Source: CAZJJZ01 sp964546505 (lineage in GTDB: Bacteria; Patescibacteriota; Gracilibacteria; UBA1369). From it: a stretch of 64,000 nt of DNA. The notes under the pieces are model-generated. The model had not been told where the DNA came from. It did not search any database and was given only the letters and a program-made list of their open reading frames with translations. Below, one piece after another: positions 31,345-40,508 of this stretch. The DNA lies in NCBI GenBank assembly GCA_964546505.1, contig CAZJJZ010000001.1, positions 1 through 64,000 of the forward strand. The letters are read 5' to 3'. A program made the translations under genes and the position numbers. Each line of letters opens with the position of its first letter. Position 1 is the stretch's first letter.

Positions 31345-33041
31345 TGCAAAAATCCTTACTTGGCAAAAAGTGGAATTTAAACCAACTGGACGACAATCTC
31401 AGCGTTTTTCAAAACATTCTGCGCAATCGTAGTTTGGTCACATCTGATGAAGTTAATAACTTCATTTCACCCAGTTACAAAAAGGGCTTTCATAACCCGT
31501 TTTTATTGAAGGATATGGATAAAGCTGTGGCCAGAATTCGGGAAGCCATCATTGCTCAAGAAAGAATTATCGTGTTTGGCGATTATGACGTTGATGGTAT
31601 TTCCGGAACGGCGATTTTGGTGACAACTTTACAAAAATTAGGGGCCAATGTGTCTTATCGATTACCACACCGGGTTAACGATGGGTATGGATTGAATCTT
31701 AAGTTTATTGAGGAATTCAAAACTAAGGGTATCAAAGTGTTAATTACCGTTGACTGTGGCATTTCTTGTCGAGAACAAATCAGTGTAGCCAAGGAGGCTG
31801 GGATCGACGTTATTATTACCGATCATCATACCATTCCAGAACAAATACCTGATCAAGCTTACGCCATTCTCCATCCCAAACAGCCAGATTGTACTTACCC
31901 GTTTAAAGGTCTGACCGGTTCTGGAGTTGCCTTCAAACTAGCCAGTGCTTTGATTACTGATCATTTGGCGGCAGAAGAAAGGGATAAATTCATGTATTCA
32001 ATCTTAGATTTAGCCAGTCTGGGTACTGTAGCCGATCTGGGGCCTTTAATCGGTGAAAATCGGATTATTGTTCGCTATGGTCTGGAAGCCTTGCAAAAGA
32101 CCAATTGGCAGGGTCTCGCTTATTTAATGGAATCTGCCGGTATCGATGTTAGTCAAAAACTGGACGTCAGCACAATAGGCTTCAAAATTGGCCCCCGCAT
32201 CAATGCTGCTGGCAGGATTGATCATCCTTATTATGCTTTACAAATGCTCCTGCATGAAGGCGATGAAAAGCGTGGCCGTGAACTTGCCGACAAACTGGAA
32301 AAATTGAATCAAGAGCGCCAGCAAATGGTGCAGACCGCCTTAGAGGAGGCTTTCTCTCTCTACAATCAGGGACATGAGTTAAAGAAGATCTACATTGGTT
32401 GGAGTCCGGATTGGCATGTGGGGATTTTGGGCTTGATTGCTAGTAAAATGGTGGAAAAATTTCATCTTCCAGCCATTGCCATGCAGGAATTCGAAGAACA
32501 CTTGGTTGGATCTTTCCGGAGTGTGGAACAGGTCAATGCGGTTGATGCTTTGAATTTTGCCTCGGAATATTTGGAACATTTTGGGGGACATGCCCAAGCT
32601 GCCGGCTTTAATCTCAAAAAAAGCAACCTGCCTGGCTTTATTTTGAAACTGAACGAATTCGTCAATGTGGCTATACAAAACCTTTCAGAATTAAAATTAT
32701 TGAATTTGGACGCTGATTTATCCAACTTCGAAATTACAGCGGCTTTTCTACAGCAATTAACTTTATTGGAACCCTATGGAATGGGGAATGAGAGACCGGT
32801 TTTCCTTCTCAGAGGAGCCCGCATAGAGGACTTGAAAAAAGTCGGTAAAGAACAGCAGCACCTGCACTTTTCAGCTTATAATGGGAAAGATCGTTTTTCC
32901 GCCATCGCATTCAAATTGGGACATTTGGCTGAACTGGTGCGAACTGCCAGTTTTTGGGACTTGGCTTTCCATTTGGAGAAAAATATTTGGAATGGCAAAG
33001 AAAGCATACAGCTTCAAGTAATTGATTTACGACCGGTTTGA
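31344..33041 (+). CDS. recJ: Single-stranded-DNA exonuclease RecJ
   Basis: RecJ degrades single-stranded DNA 5' to 3' in recombination and mismatch repair. The DHH-family motifs are present: GDYDVDG at 79-85, VDCGI near 138, TDHHT at 159-163, a DHHA1 domain with SFRSVEQVNA and FGGHAQAAGF near 410, and the OB-fold-like C-terminus. At 565 residues it has the usual core length. It starts with GTG overlapping the miaA stop codon by one base. The pairing with miaA probably reflects compact operon packing, not a shared pathway. Confidence 0.95.
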   Translation: MQKSLLGKKWNLNQLDDNLSVFQNILRNRSLVTSDEVNNFISPSYKKGFHNPFLLKDMDKAVARIREAIIAQERIIVFGDYDVDGISGTAILVTTLQKLGANVSYRLPHRVNDGYGLNLKFIEEFKTKGIKVLITVDCGISCREQISVAKEAGIDVIITDHHTIPEQIPDQAYAILHPKQPDCTYPFKGLTGSGVAFKLASALITDHLAAEERDKFMYSILDLASLGTVADLGPLIGENRIIVRYGLEALQKTNWQGLAYLMESAGIDVSQKLDVSTIGFKIGPRINAAGRIDHPYYALQMLLHEGDEKRGRELADKLEKLNQERQQMVQTALEEAFSLYNQGHELKKIYIGWSPDWHVGILGLIASKMVEKFHLPAIAMQEFEEHLVGSFRSVEQVNAVDALNFASEYLEHFGGHAQAAGFNLKKSNLPGFILKLNEFVNVAIQNLSELKLLNLDADLSNFEITAAFLQQLTLLEPYGMGNERPVFLLRGARIEDLKKVGKEQQHLHFSAYNGKDRFSAIAFKLGHLAELVRTASFWDLAFHLEKNIWNGKESIQLQVIDLRPV

Positions 33042-33098
33042 CATTTAACTTAAAAATGCTACATTTTTTACTTCAGCAACTTGTCGTCGCCCCTCTAT

Positions 33099-33126
33099 TT
33101 GACGAAAAGCAAAGACATGGTATAAT
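33099..33126 (+). promoter_or_regulatory. Promoter of the NrnA-like gene
   Basis: TTGACG (33099-33104), a 16-bp spacer and TATAAT (33121-33126) within TGGTATAAT, so both a strong -35 and an extended -10 are present. The start would be near 33133, about 15 nt before the ATG. Confidence 0.8.
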
Positions 33127-33147
33127 AACTGGATATTCAAAATTTTC

Positions 33148-34464
33148 ATGAAACCAATTCATCAGCAAATAATTGAGCAGATCAAGCAGCATCAAAACAT
33201 TTTGATTTTGCCTTCCAGTCCACCCGATGGCGACTCGTTAGGTTCTGCAGTTGCGTTTTATCTGGCCTTACGTAAATTAGGCAAACATGCAACCGTAGTC
33301 TGCGCAGACCCAGTTCCTGAAGTGTATCAATTTTTGCCCAATATCCAAGAGGTGAATCAAGACGTGGCGGTTGCGCCTGATTTTATTGTCACCATTGATA
33401 CTCAACAGGCTGAAGTAGGGAGCCTTCAAAGTCAGGTTGAACACAATAAAATTAACATTATTCTTACGGCCAAGGCTGGTCAACTAAAACCCGCAGATGT
33501 TAGTTTTTCTTATGGAGAATTTAAGTTTGATTTGATCATCACCGTTGATACAGCTGAAACCCAACAACTGGGAAAATTCTATCAGTCTAATGTCGCGATG
33601 TTTTCGGAAATACCTGTCATCAATATCGATCATCATGCTTCCAATGAAAGTTTTGGACATCTTAATTATGTCGATATCATGAGTTCTTCCACCTGTGAAA
33701 TGGTGCAGGGGATTTTGGAAAACTTGGAAGAAATTACCGGTCAACAGTTGATCGATGCCGATACAGCCACTGCATTGCTGGCGGGAATTATTACAGATAC
33801 GGGAAGTTTTCAACACAGTAATACTTCACCAAAGTCTTTTGCCAACTCGGCCAAATTAATTCGACGCGGAGCCAAGCAACAAGAAATCATTCAACATGTC
33901 TACAAAACCAAAAGGCTTTCCACTTTACGACTGTGGGGTAGGGTATTGACCAATATCAAAGTGGACAAAACACATCGCTTTTTGTGGTCAGTTTTGACCA
34001 GAAAAGATTTCCAGGAAACTGGTAGCAGACCTGACGAAACTGGTAGTATTATTGATGAATTGATGACCAATGCTCCAGAAGTTGATTTGGTTTTGTTATT
34101 GAAAGAAAAAGACAATGGTCAGCTCTCCGGTAGTATCAGGGCCATTGCGGAGGGTGTGGATGCTAGTGAAATCGCTGGTTTCTTTGATGGTGGCGGACAC
34201 CAAAAGGCTGCTGGATTTCGTCTGGAGAAAGCTACATTTGAGGAACAAGGGCAGAAAGTAATCCAAAAAATTGTCGATTTTCAAGCACGAAGATTGCATT
34301 TAGAACAGCCAGCAGAAGCAGTCACTGCTCCGGAACATCAACCAGTGGAACTGCCTGTGACACAAAACACCACAATTCAAGTTCAAGAACATCAAAATTT
34401 TAAAATTAAACCAGGTGCTACTCAAAACCTTGAACCAGGTGTTATTTATAAGTTTGAGCCTTAA
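33148..34464 (+). CDS. DHH/DHHA1 phosphoesterase, NrnA-like, with insertion
   Basis: A 438-residue DHH-family phosphoesterase. Motifs: DGDS at 27-30, VDTAE at 133-137, IDHH at 160-163, LLAGIITDTGSFQHSNT near 210 and the DHHA1 motif GGGHQKAAGF near 350. NrnA-type enzymes degrade nanoRNA and hydrolyse pAp, acting in the cytoplasm. The usual length is about 320 residues. Two extras are seen: a stretch of about 45 residues (80-125) between two near-copies of the same strand (FIVTIDTQQ and LIITVDTAE), and a polar tail of about 75 residues after the DHHA1 domain. The substrate cannot be told from sequence. It has its own strong promoter and converges on yebC. Confidence 0.85.
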   Translation: MKPIHQQIIEQIKQHQNILILPSSPPDGDSLGSAVAFYLALRKLGKHATVVCADPVPEVYQFLPNIQEVNQDVAVAPDFIVTIDTQQAEVGSLQSQVEHNKINIILTAKAGQLKPADVSFSYGEFKFDLIITVDTAETQQLGKFYQSNVAMFSEIPVINIDHHASNESFGHLNYVDIMSSSTCEMVQGILENLEEITGQQLIDADTATALLAGIITDTGSFQHSNTSPKSFANSAKLIRRGAKQQEIIQHVYKTKRLSTLRLWGRVLTNIKVDKTHRFLWSVLTRKDFQETGSRPDETGSIIDELMTNAPEVDLVLLLKEKDNGQLSGSIRAIAEGVDASEIAGFFDGGGHQKAAGFRLEKATFEEQGQKVIQKIVDFQARRLHLEQPAEAVTAPEHQPVELPVTQNTTIQVQEHQNFKIKPGATQNLEPGVIYKFEP

Positions 34465-34476
34465 TTGGCGTATTTT

Positions 34477-35202
34477 CTAGAGTAAATTCGTGAATACCTG
34501 ATCCACATCGTCGTCCTCCTCCAATAAATCAACCAAATTCAGCAGCTCTTCTGCTTCTTTGGCATCATCCGCCAGCTCAATTACATTGTCCGCGATTTTG
34601 ACTATTTCCGCGCTAACTATCTCCACGCCAGCCTTGCTTAAATTTTGTTTCACCAAAGCCAAATCCTCATAAGCTGTAATCACTCGCCACCCTCCTTCCA
34701 TCACCTCCACATTTTCCGCTCCTGCATCAATCAATTGTAATTCCATCTCATCAGGTGGAAGTTTGCCCTCCATTACCTCTATGACACCTTTTTTTCTAAA
34801 CATCCAGGAAACACTACCAGAGTCCACAAAGCGCCCACCATTTTTATTTAAAATGTTCTTGATATTGGTCAATGCTCTATTACGATTGTCTGTGAGTACC
34901 TGAATCAAAATTGCCACGCCACCTGGTCCAAAAGCGTCATAATCAATGGCCTCATAATTAGCTCCGTTCTTGCCTTCACCGGCTCCCTTTTTAATAGCCC
35001 TCTCTATATTGTCATTGGGTAAATTTGCTGCTTTAGCATTGTCAATGGCAGCTCTTAACAGTGGATTCATTTCCGGGTCAGGTCCACCGCTCCTGGCTGC
35101 AATAGCGATTAACTTGGCGTGCCGAGTGAATACTTTGCCTTTTTTGGCGTCTGCGGCGGCCTTGCGATGTTTGATATTGTGCCATTTGGAGTGTCTAGCC
35201 AT
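34477..35202 (-). CDS. yebC: YebC/PmpR-family protein
   Basis: A 241-residue YebC family protein. It begins MARHSKWHNIKHRKAAADAK and continues RLIAIAARSGG-like, NLPNDNIERAIKKG and FGPGGVAILIQVLTDNRNR, all diagnostic. Family members were described as transcriptional regulators, and some act as translation factors that relieve ribosome stalling at proline runs. That role would suit the proline-rich repeats of the giant surface protein, but this link is speculative. The start lies inside the last 8 nt of the upstream GDPD gene. The C-terminus ends in an acidic stretch (LLEEDDDVDQV). Confidence 0.95.
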   Translation of the reverse strand: MARHSKWHNIKHRKAAADAKKGKVFTRHAKLIAIAARSGGPDPEMNPLLRAAIDNAKAANLPNDNIERAIKKGAGEGKNGANYEAIDYDAFGPGGVAILIQVLTDNRNRALTNIKNILNKNGGRFVDSGSVSWMFRKKGVIEVMEGKLPPDEMELQLIDAGAENVEVMEGGWRVITAYEDLALVKQNLSKAGVEIVSAEIVKIADNVIELADDAKEAEELLNLVDLLEEDDDVDQVFTNLL

Positions 35203-35842
35203 TTTCGCTGAGATAAGTTTGTAAATTCAAAGGATAATCAGTGATTATCCCATCCAGATGATGTTTTTTGGCATATTGCCATTCCGGATGAGTATTCGCA
35301 ACATGCATAAAAATTTTGGCCTTGCATTGTTTAGCAAAGGCAATCTTCTCTTGGTTAATCAGTCTTTTGGAAATCATCAAAGCATCGGGTTTAAGAGTGG
35401 ACGCCAACCATTTTTTTGTAAGTTTAAAAATCAATTCCGAGCCGATTAAATAACCAATTTTTCCGGGATAATTCAATTTTCTCAACTGCCACAATGCAAA
35501 GAGGTTATACGACATGATCAATACTTGATCAGCTTTATTGTACCGATTAATCAATTCAATCAGTTGTCTGGTAAATAAATCTCTGCTGATGGTGAGTGTT
35601 TTCATTTCCAAAAAAATGATGGCATCCGAAGGCAAACTCTCCAAGATCATATCCAGTAGGTGCTTTTTGCGCCAACGCCGATGAATAATATCATGCGCCA
35701 AAAACATCGTTCCGTTCCAATAATTAAAACGCACATCCAGTTCAATGGCCTTAACTCCATGCTCCAAAGAGTGTTTAAAGGAGTTAAAAGAATTTTCTGG
35801 CAACAAATATTTCGACGCTCCTCGATGAGCAATAATCAGCAT
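35195..35842 (-). CDS. Glycerophosphodiester phosphodiesterase family protein
   Basis: A 215-residue GDPD-domain protein. The catalytic start IAHRGASKYLLPENSFNSF carries the conserved His and Arg, followed by AIELDVRF (metal-binding Glu and Asp) and FLAHDIIHR (second catalytic His). Later elements FLEMKT, VLIMSYN and DGIITDYPL complete the TIM-barrel signature. The family hydrolyses glycerophosphodiesters to glycerol 3-phosphate and an alcohol. No signal peptide is seen, so it is probably cytoplasmic. It overlaps yebC by 8 nt, and its ATG overlaps the stop codon of the lipoprotein gene upstream, so the cluster is one operon. Confidence 0.9.
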   Translation of the reverse strand: MLIIAHRGASKYLLPENSFNSFKHSLEHGVKAIELDVRFNYWNGTMFLAHDIIHRRWRKKHLLDMILESLPSDAIIFLEMKTLTISRDLFTRQLIELINRYNKADQVLIMSYNLFALWQLRKLNYPGKIGYLIGSELIFKLTKKWLASTLKPDALMISKRLINQEKIAFAKQCKAKIFMHVANTHPEWQYAKKHHLDGIITDYPLNLQTYLSENG

Positions 35843-36093
35843 TAATCTTGTTTAACTGGCAAAGTTAAGCGGATATTTTCTTTTTCGGTGACCGCCTGTG
35901 GTTGATTCGTGGTAGCGGAAACGGGAGGGGGATTGCTTGGTCCAATTATTTCCGGAGCCGCTTTGGGGCCTGCGCTAAAGGGGACTGGACCGGACGACGC
36001 CTGGCTGTCATTATTCGGCTTAACATTATCAGTAGTCTGGCATCCACTCAGTGCCAATACTGAACATACAGCTAACAAAAATATTTTTTTCAT
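35842..36093 (-). CDS. Small predicted lipoprotein
   Basis: An 83-residue protein with a lipoprotein signal peptide: KKIFLLAVCSVLALSGC, a clear lipobox with Cys17. The mature part is short, Pro/Ser/Ala-rich and probably unstructured (PVPFSAGPKAAPEIIGPSNP). It would be tethered to the outer face of the cytoplasmic membrane. It lies 2 bp after the SLH protein gene and overlaps the GDPD gene by one base. No function can be assigned. Confidence 0.75.
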   Translation of the reverse strand: MKKIFLLAVCSVLALSGCQTTDNVKPNNDSQASSGPVPFSAGPKAAPEIIGPSNPPPVSATTNQPQAVTEKENIRLTLPVKQD

Positions 36094-36095
36094 AT

Positions 36096-37481
36096 TTAAA
36101 ACTTAGTAGTTTTTTCTCTTTTGACTGCCAAGATTGTAGCAGTATTGCGCTCTATTTTTAAAGTTAAATTGTAGAGGCTGGAATAATGGTAATCAACAGG
36201 TCCCGTGCCAACTCCTAATGTATCGGTCTCAATAATCGCATTGTCAGTTAAAAGAGCAATAGCTTGAGCTGCAGCACCTTTCACCAAAACCAAAGGATTG
36301 ATTTTCGCCAAAACCTGCTCGGTGCTGGAAATATTATTAACCGTACTGGAATTGCTTGTCGCATTATTGATATAGCAGTTTTCACTAGCATCACTGGCGC
36401 TGTTGGACTCTCTGATACTGCCCAGGACATAGCGCAAATCTTCTTTTAATTGTTCAGTCATCGCACCTGTTCCAAATTGTGAGTAAACAATCAAAACATT
36501 TCCATTGCTCAATTTAAAATAACTGTCCTGAAACCCGCTATCTTTTAGCAATACTGCCGCATAAGGTAGTCCATTTAAGGTTAAAAATTGCTTTTCCGCG
36601 TTAGTGCCATAATCCAAGCCATTCACATAAGTGTTCAAGTCGGTGTTTTTGGCATTCTCATCTATCGCCACAATCACGGTTGCGCTATTGGGATAAGCTC
36701 TGGCAAAACTTACTTGACCATTTTGCTTGTCCTGATACCACAAGATAAACTGTTTGCCTGCCACATATTTTTGCCAATTAAAAGGAACTTTTATTTTATA
36801 GTTTTCCTGATAATTATTGCAATAGGCCCAGTTCTGACTAATGGGGAATGTTTCCAACTGATTTTTTTTGATAAATGTCAGGCGATAAACCAAGTCTACA
36901 AAATCGCCACGAGTCATGCCTCTAGCAGGGAAGAACTGATAATTTTCTCTAGCCTCAATCAAATTTTTCCTTTTGGCATAGTCCACATATGTGGCATACC
37001 ACTCATTAAATTTGACGTCATTATAAGGATTATTGCTAATCGTTTTTTCCTCGAACTCAGTGTCCAAAGCTTTCAAAACAATTTTTAAACTTTCCACGGC
37101 GTTGATTGTAGTGGCAGGTTTGAAACTACCATCCGGATAACCCTCCACAATCTTGGCGTTGGTGGCTAAATTTACGTAATTGTAATACCAATCATTTTTG
37201 CCAACGTCTGGGTAAGTAATTGTCAGCAAATCGGTCAAGGTTAGCTTTTCTCCGAGAAATTCTTTGGCCAACATGGTAATTTTTAAAGCTTCAACCCGAT
37301 TAATCACTTGATCAGGCTTGAAGGTACCATCTGGATAGCCATTGACCACATTATTGGCTTTCAAATATTCCACAGCTGCGTAAAACGGTTTATTGCTCTG
37401 CACATCTGGAAAAGAAGCGGCCAGTGCCCCAAGGGGCACGGCCGCTAATATTAAAGCCAAAAATAGGGAGATTTTTTTCAT
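36096..37481 (-). CDS. Secreted protein with three SLH domains
   Basis: A 461-residue exported protein. Residues 1-21 are a signal peptide (FLALILAAVPLGALA). Three SLH domains follow at about 22-85 (FPDVQSNKPFYAAVEYLKAN, then GYPDGTFKPDQVINRVEALK), 86-150 (DWYYNYV, GYPDGSFKPATTINAVESLK) and 151-210 (WYATYVDYAKRK, MTRGDFVDLVYRL). Residues 220-461 are a beta-rich domain with two cysteines, unrecognised, that may bind or process a surface ligand. The SLH part would hold it to the cell wall or S-layer. It sits in an operon with a lipoprotein and two thioredoxin-fold proteins. Confidence 0.92.
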   Translation of the reverse strand: MKKISLFLALILAAVPLGALAASFPDVQSNKPFYAAVEYLKANNVVNGYPDGTFKPDQVINRVEALKITMLAKEFLGEKLTLTDLLTITYPDVGKNDWYYNYVNLATNAKIVEGYPDGSFKPATTINAVESLKIVLKALDTEFEEKTISNNPYNDVKFNEWYATYVDYAKRKNLIEARENYQFFPARGMTRGDFVDLVYRLTFIKKNQLETFPISQNWAYCNNYQENYKIKVPFNWQKYVAGKQFILWYQDKQNGQVSFARAYPNSATVIVAIDENAKNTDLNTYVNGLDYGTNAEKQFLTLNGLPYAAVLLKDSGFQDSYFKLSNGNVLIVYSQFGTGAMTEQLKEDLRYVLGSIRESNSASDASENCYINNATSNSSTVNNISSTEQVLAKINPLVLVKGAAAQAIALLTDNAIIETDTLGVGTGPVDYHYSSLYNLTLKIERNTATILAVKREKTTKF

Positions 37482-37484
37482 TGC

Positions 37485-38663
37485 TTATTTCTTAGCTTTG
37501 GCAATTTCTTGCTCAATAACTTGCATTGCGTCCTCTGTTGGTATGGCCCCCGGGAAGAAACGATTATTGAAAAACAAACTTGGTGTGCCCATAACTCCAA
37601 AACTAATTGCTTCCTGAGTTTGATCTGTTATTAACTGTTCATATTTTTTTGAATCAAGACAAGTTTTTAACTTGCTATAACCAACTCCAGAAGCCTCAGC
37701 GCTGGCTTTGATAAAATTTTCCAAATCCGCTTCTGGACTGCTACCTTGATAGGCCGCGAATACTTTGTCTTGATTAGCGAATAATTGATCAGTGAAGGAC
37801 TCAAATTGCCCTTGGTCAGCGGCACATTCAGCTGCTTGCGCCAGGGTTTTGTCTGGTCCTCCTCGATCAAAGTTTTTAATCACGAAAGCTACATCATTAC
37901 CATACTTGGCCAAAATTTCTTTTTTGGTCTCATGAAATTTTTTGCAGTATCCACAGCTATAAGAAAGGTATTCTAATATGGTTACCTTTGCTGAACTAGC
38001 ATCAGCTCCTATTCGGCGACCTTTATCTAAAGGTGGTAACTTGAAATATTCCATGCCATCTTGTGACTTGATGAAGTAAACTCCATCTTTGGTGCCGATA
38101 GAAGAGGCAAATTCCTGATACTTGGGATGTTTTAAGATATTTTCATCTGTAATAAACAAAGGTACAGAGATGGCTTCTGTTTGTGCCAATAAAGTCTTGG
38201 CCTTGGGGTCATTATAATCAAGTTCTGTGATTTTCACTTTGGTATTTGCCAGACTTTGTTCGATATTTTGACCATAGCGTCCCACTGCGTCCTTCTGGTA
38301 GTTGTCGGCCATGTTATAAATGGCGGTCAAATTGAGATTAAAGGTTTCAGCTGTCTGTTCTGTTTGGCTCACAGTCGCACTGTTGGCCGGAATTTTCAAC
38401 CAGCCATTCACTAGATTTTTAAAGGGTTGATAATATTCATAAGTCAATAATCCCACGAAAGCAATCAACAAAATGATTGAAAAGACAATCCAGGGTAAAG
38501 AACTTCCCCCTTTACTTTGCATGGGTACCACAAAGTTTTGGCCCTCCAAACTTTTCTCTAAAATATCGTCCAGTTTAGCTTCTACTGGCCCTTTCTCAGA
38601 GGCAGCAACTGTTTTTTTTGTTGTCTGTCTCTTTGATACTGTTTTTTCTTTTTTGTTTACCAT
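37485..38663 (-). CDS. Membrane-anchored DsbA-like thiol-disulfide oxidoreductase
   Basis: A 392-residue protein with a charged cytoplasmic start, one membrane helix at about 57-78 (LPWIVFSIILLIAFVGLLTYE), a linker domain (about 90-215) and a DsbA-like thioredoxin fold at about 220-392. The active site is CGYC within YLSYSCGYCKKFHETKKEI, and the cis-Pro loop is GTPSLFFN. Proteins of this kind oxidise or isomerise disulfides of exported proteins. This fits the many cysteines in the secreted proteins of this window. It lies 3 bp upstream of the SLH protein and 9 bp downstream of a second thioredoxin-fold gene, which may be its redox partner. Confidence 0.9.
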   Translation of the reverse strand: MVNKKEKTVSKRQTTKKTVAASEKGPVEAKLDDILEKSLEGQNFVVPMQSKGGSSLPWIVFSIILLIAFVGLLTYEYYQPFKNLVNGWLKIPANSATVSQTEQTAETFNLNLTAIYNMADNYQKDAVGRYGQNIEQSLANTKVKITELDYNDPKAKTLLAQTEAISVPLFITDENILKHPKYQEFASSIGTKDGVYFIKSQDGMEYFKLPPLDKGRRIGADASSAKVTILEYLSYSCGYCKKFHETKKEILAKYGNDVAFVIKNFDRGGPDKTLAQAAECAADQGQFESFTDQLFANQDKVFAAYQGSSPEADLENFIKASAEASGVGYSKLKTCLDSKKYEQLITDQTQEAISFGVMGTPSLFFNNRFFPGAIPTEDAMQVIEQEIAKAKK

Positions 38664-38672
38664 GATGGTTAA

Positions 38673-39056
38673 TTAAATTTTGTACGGACAATTAGCTATA
38701 ATCGCTAACTCGGATAATGAACGTAAGCCTTGATACTTTCTGCCGTTGATGAGCCACAAGGGATATCCCTTGACACCAATCTGGCGACATTCCTGCTCTT
38801 CTTTTTGGCAATCACGATCATTCAGCAGAACTTGAGCTGTACCAAAGAGCATTTTTTGTTTCAGACAAAACTCGCAATCTTCAACACCATACAATATAAC
38901 GCCCTTTTGCTTCAAGCAATTGGCTAAATCTTCACTAGAGTCATTGGCCTGATTATGTTCTGTTTTAATCTGTACAGATCTATATCCAAGGGCAAATACC
39001 CAAAACAGGAGTATAAATCCAATCCAGAATTTCCAGGGACTTATTCTCCTGCGCAT
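38673..39056 (-). CDS. Membrane-anchored thioredoxin-fold protein like the VKOR C-terminal domain
   Basis: A 127-residue protein with one N-terminal membrane helix (about 9-26, FWIGFILLFWVFALGY) and a small thioredoxin-like domain. LANCLKQKGVILYGVEDCEF carries the start of the active site CEFC, followed by KQKMLFG, and later GVKGYPLWLINGRKYQGLRS. This pattern matches the thioredoxin-like domain fused to bacterial VKOR proteins, where the cysteine pair passes electrons between substrate proteins and the quinone-linked VKOR. Here the domain stands alone; no VKOR membrane domain is in the window. It is the first gene of the redox/SLH cluster, 15 bp after hisS. Confidence 0.75.
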   Translation of the reverse strand: MRRRISPWKFWIGFILLFWVFALGYRSVQIKTEHNQANDSSEDLANCLKQKGVILYGVEDCEFCLKQKMLFGTAQVLLNDRDCQKEEQECRQIGVKGYPLWLINGRKYQGLRSLSELAIIANCPYKI

Positions 39057-39071
39057 GGGTTTTCAAGCTTA

Positions 39072-40436
39072 TTAAATAGGTTGAGAAGGATTGTAATAAT
39101 CCAAGTTTGAATTGCCGATTTTTTTGATCAATTCATCTACCAATTTGGACATAGGTACAATAGTTTGTGAACCAACTGTCATATCGCGAATGATGGCAGT
39201 TTGTTCTCTGACTTCAGTCAATCCGATGATAATTGCAAAAGGAACTTTAAATTTATCAGCCAGTCTCAATTGATTTTTGATAGCTCCTTTGCCCAGGGCT
39301 CCCATCACTTTTACCCCTCTTTCACGTAGTTGATCAATCAAAGGTAGGCAAACTCGCTTGGCTTCATTGCCTAATTGGCAGACAAAAACGTGTAAATCAT
39401 CTTTATTGGGCACTCGGATTTTCATTCTTTTCATTTGCGCGATTACTCTTTCTATTCCCATGGCAAAACCTATTGCCGGTGTTGGATCTCCGCCCAATTG
39501 TTCTGCCAATCCATCATACCTACCGCCACCTCCCAAGGAGTTTTGACCACCTTTTTTTTCATCCCAAAACTCAAACACGGTTTGAGTATAGTAATCCAAT
39601 CCTCTCACTAAGCCGGGATTTTCCACAAAATCAATTTTTAAATCACTCAAATAAGCCTTCACTTCTTCATGATATTCAACACTGGCAGGTGACAAATAGT
39701 CGGCGATTTTGGGAGCGGATTGGTTTAGAATTACTGTGTCTTCATTTTTGGAGTCCAAAATTCGTAGAGGATTTTTTTCTAATCGTGCTTTGTCTTCGTC
39801 GCTTAAATAGCGTTCTTTACCATAAAAATAGTCACGCAAAGCTTCGGCATATCGGGCTCTAGACTCCAAATTTCCAATATTATTGATTTGCAACTTTAGA
39901 GCAGGAGCTAAGCTTAAATCCTGATAAATGCGATATGCTAGCAAAATAGCTTGAGCATCAAGTGCTGGATCAGCTTCACCAATCATCTCAAATCCAAACT
40001 GCCAAAACTGTCTGTAGCGTCCAGCTTGTGGTCTTTCATAGCGGAAATGCGGCTCAATGTAATACAACTCAACCGGTTGGGGTAACTCCCTCATGTTATG
40101 TTGCAAGTAGGCTCGCATGATACTGGCAGTACTTTCGGGCTTTAAGGTTAAACTTCTCCCTTTTCTGTCCTCGAAAGTATACATCTCTTTACTGACAATG
40201 TCTGAAGTCTCTCCAACAGTGCGTTTGAACACTTCTGTGAATTCAAAAATAGGTGTGGAAATTCTTTTGAATCCAGCTTGACGGCAACGATGTCTAACGA
40301 TTTTCTTGATATAAGTATGGTAATCATGATCTACAGGCAAAATATCATGTACACCTTTGGGGTTCTGAAACGGCGGTACTCTGCCCTCATCGGCACCTTC
40401 CTCGCCAGTCAGCTCTTTTAAATCGTCAGTATTCAT
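39072..40436 (-). CDS. hisS: Histidyl-tRNA synthetase
   Basis: A class II aminoacyl-tRNA synthetase that charges tRNA-His. Start ATG at 40436 (454 residues); a TTG at 40442 is in frame but less likely. Motifs: KGVHDILP near the start, motif 2 (HFRYERPQAGRYRQFWQFGF), the histidine-specific RGLDYYTQTVFEF, motif 3 (GGGGRYDGLAEQLGG) and the C-terminal anticodon-binding domain (DLHVFVCQLG onward). A 30-residue N-terminal stretch precedes the core. It is followed 15 bp later by the thioredoxin-fold genes. Confidence 0.96.
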   Translation of the reverse strand: MNTDDLKELTGEEGADEGRVPPFQNPKGVHDILPVDHDYHTYIKKIVRHRCRQAGFKRISTPIFEFTEVFKRTVGETSDIVSKEMYTFEDRKGRSLTLKPESTASIMRAYLQHNMRELPQPVELYYIEPHFRYERPQAGRYRQFWQFGFEMIGEADPALDAQAILLAYRIYQDLSLAPALKLQINNIGNLESRARYAEALRDYFYGKERYLSDEDKARLEKNPLRILDSKNEDTVILNQSAPKIADYLSPASVEYHEEVKAYLSDLKIDFVENPGLVRGLDYYTQTVFEFWDEKKGGQNSLGGGGRYDGLAEQLGGDPTPAIGFAMGIERVIAQMKRMKIRVPNKDDLHVFVCQLGNEAKRVCLPLIDQLRERGVKVMGALGKGAIKNQLRLADKFKVPFAIIIGLTEVREQTAIIRDMTVGSQTIVPMSKLVDELIKKIGNSNLDYYNPSQPI

Positions 40437-40508
40437 CAGCAAAATACGTTAAAAAATAGACAGTGCTCACAGCATAATTATTTTTCCAGAAATTGCCAAT
40501 CGTATTTT

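Noticed and set aside
33052..33068. AAAAATG/CATTTTT hairpin after recJ as a terminator
   Set aside because: Seven A/T-dominated pairs with a 3-nt loop; stability is too low for a confident call.
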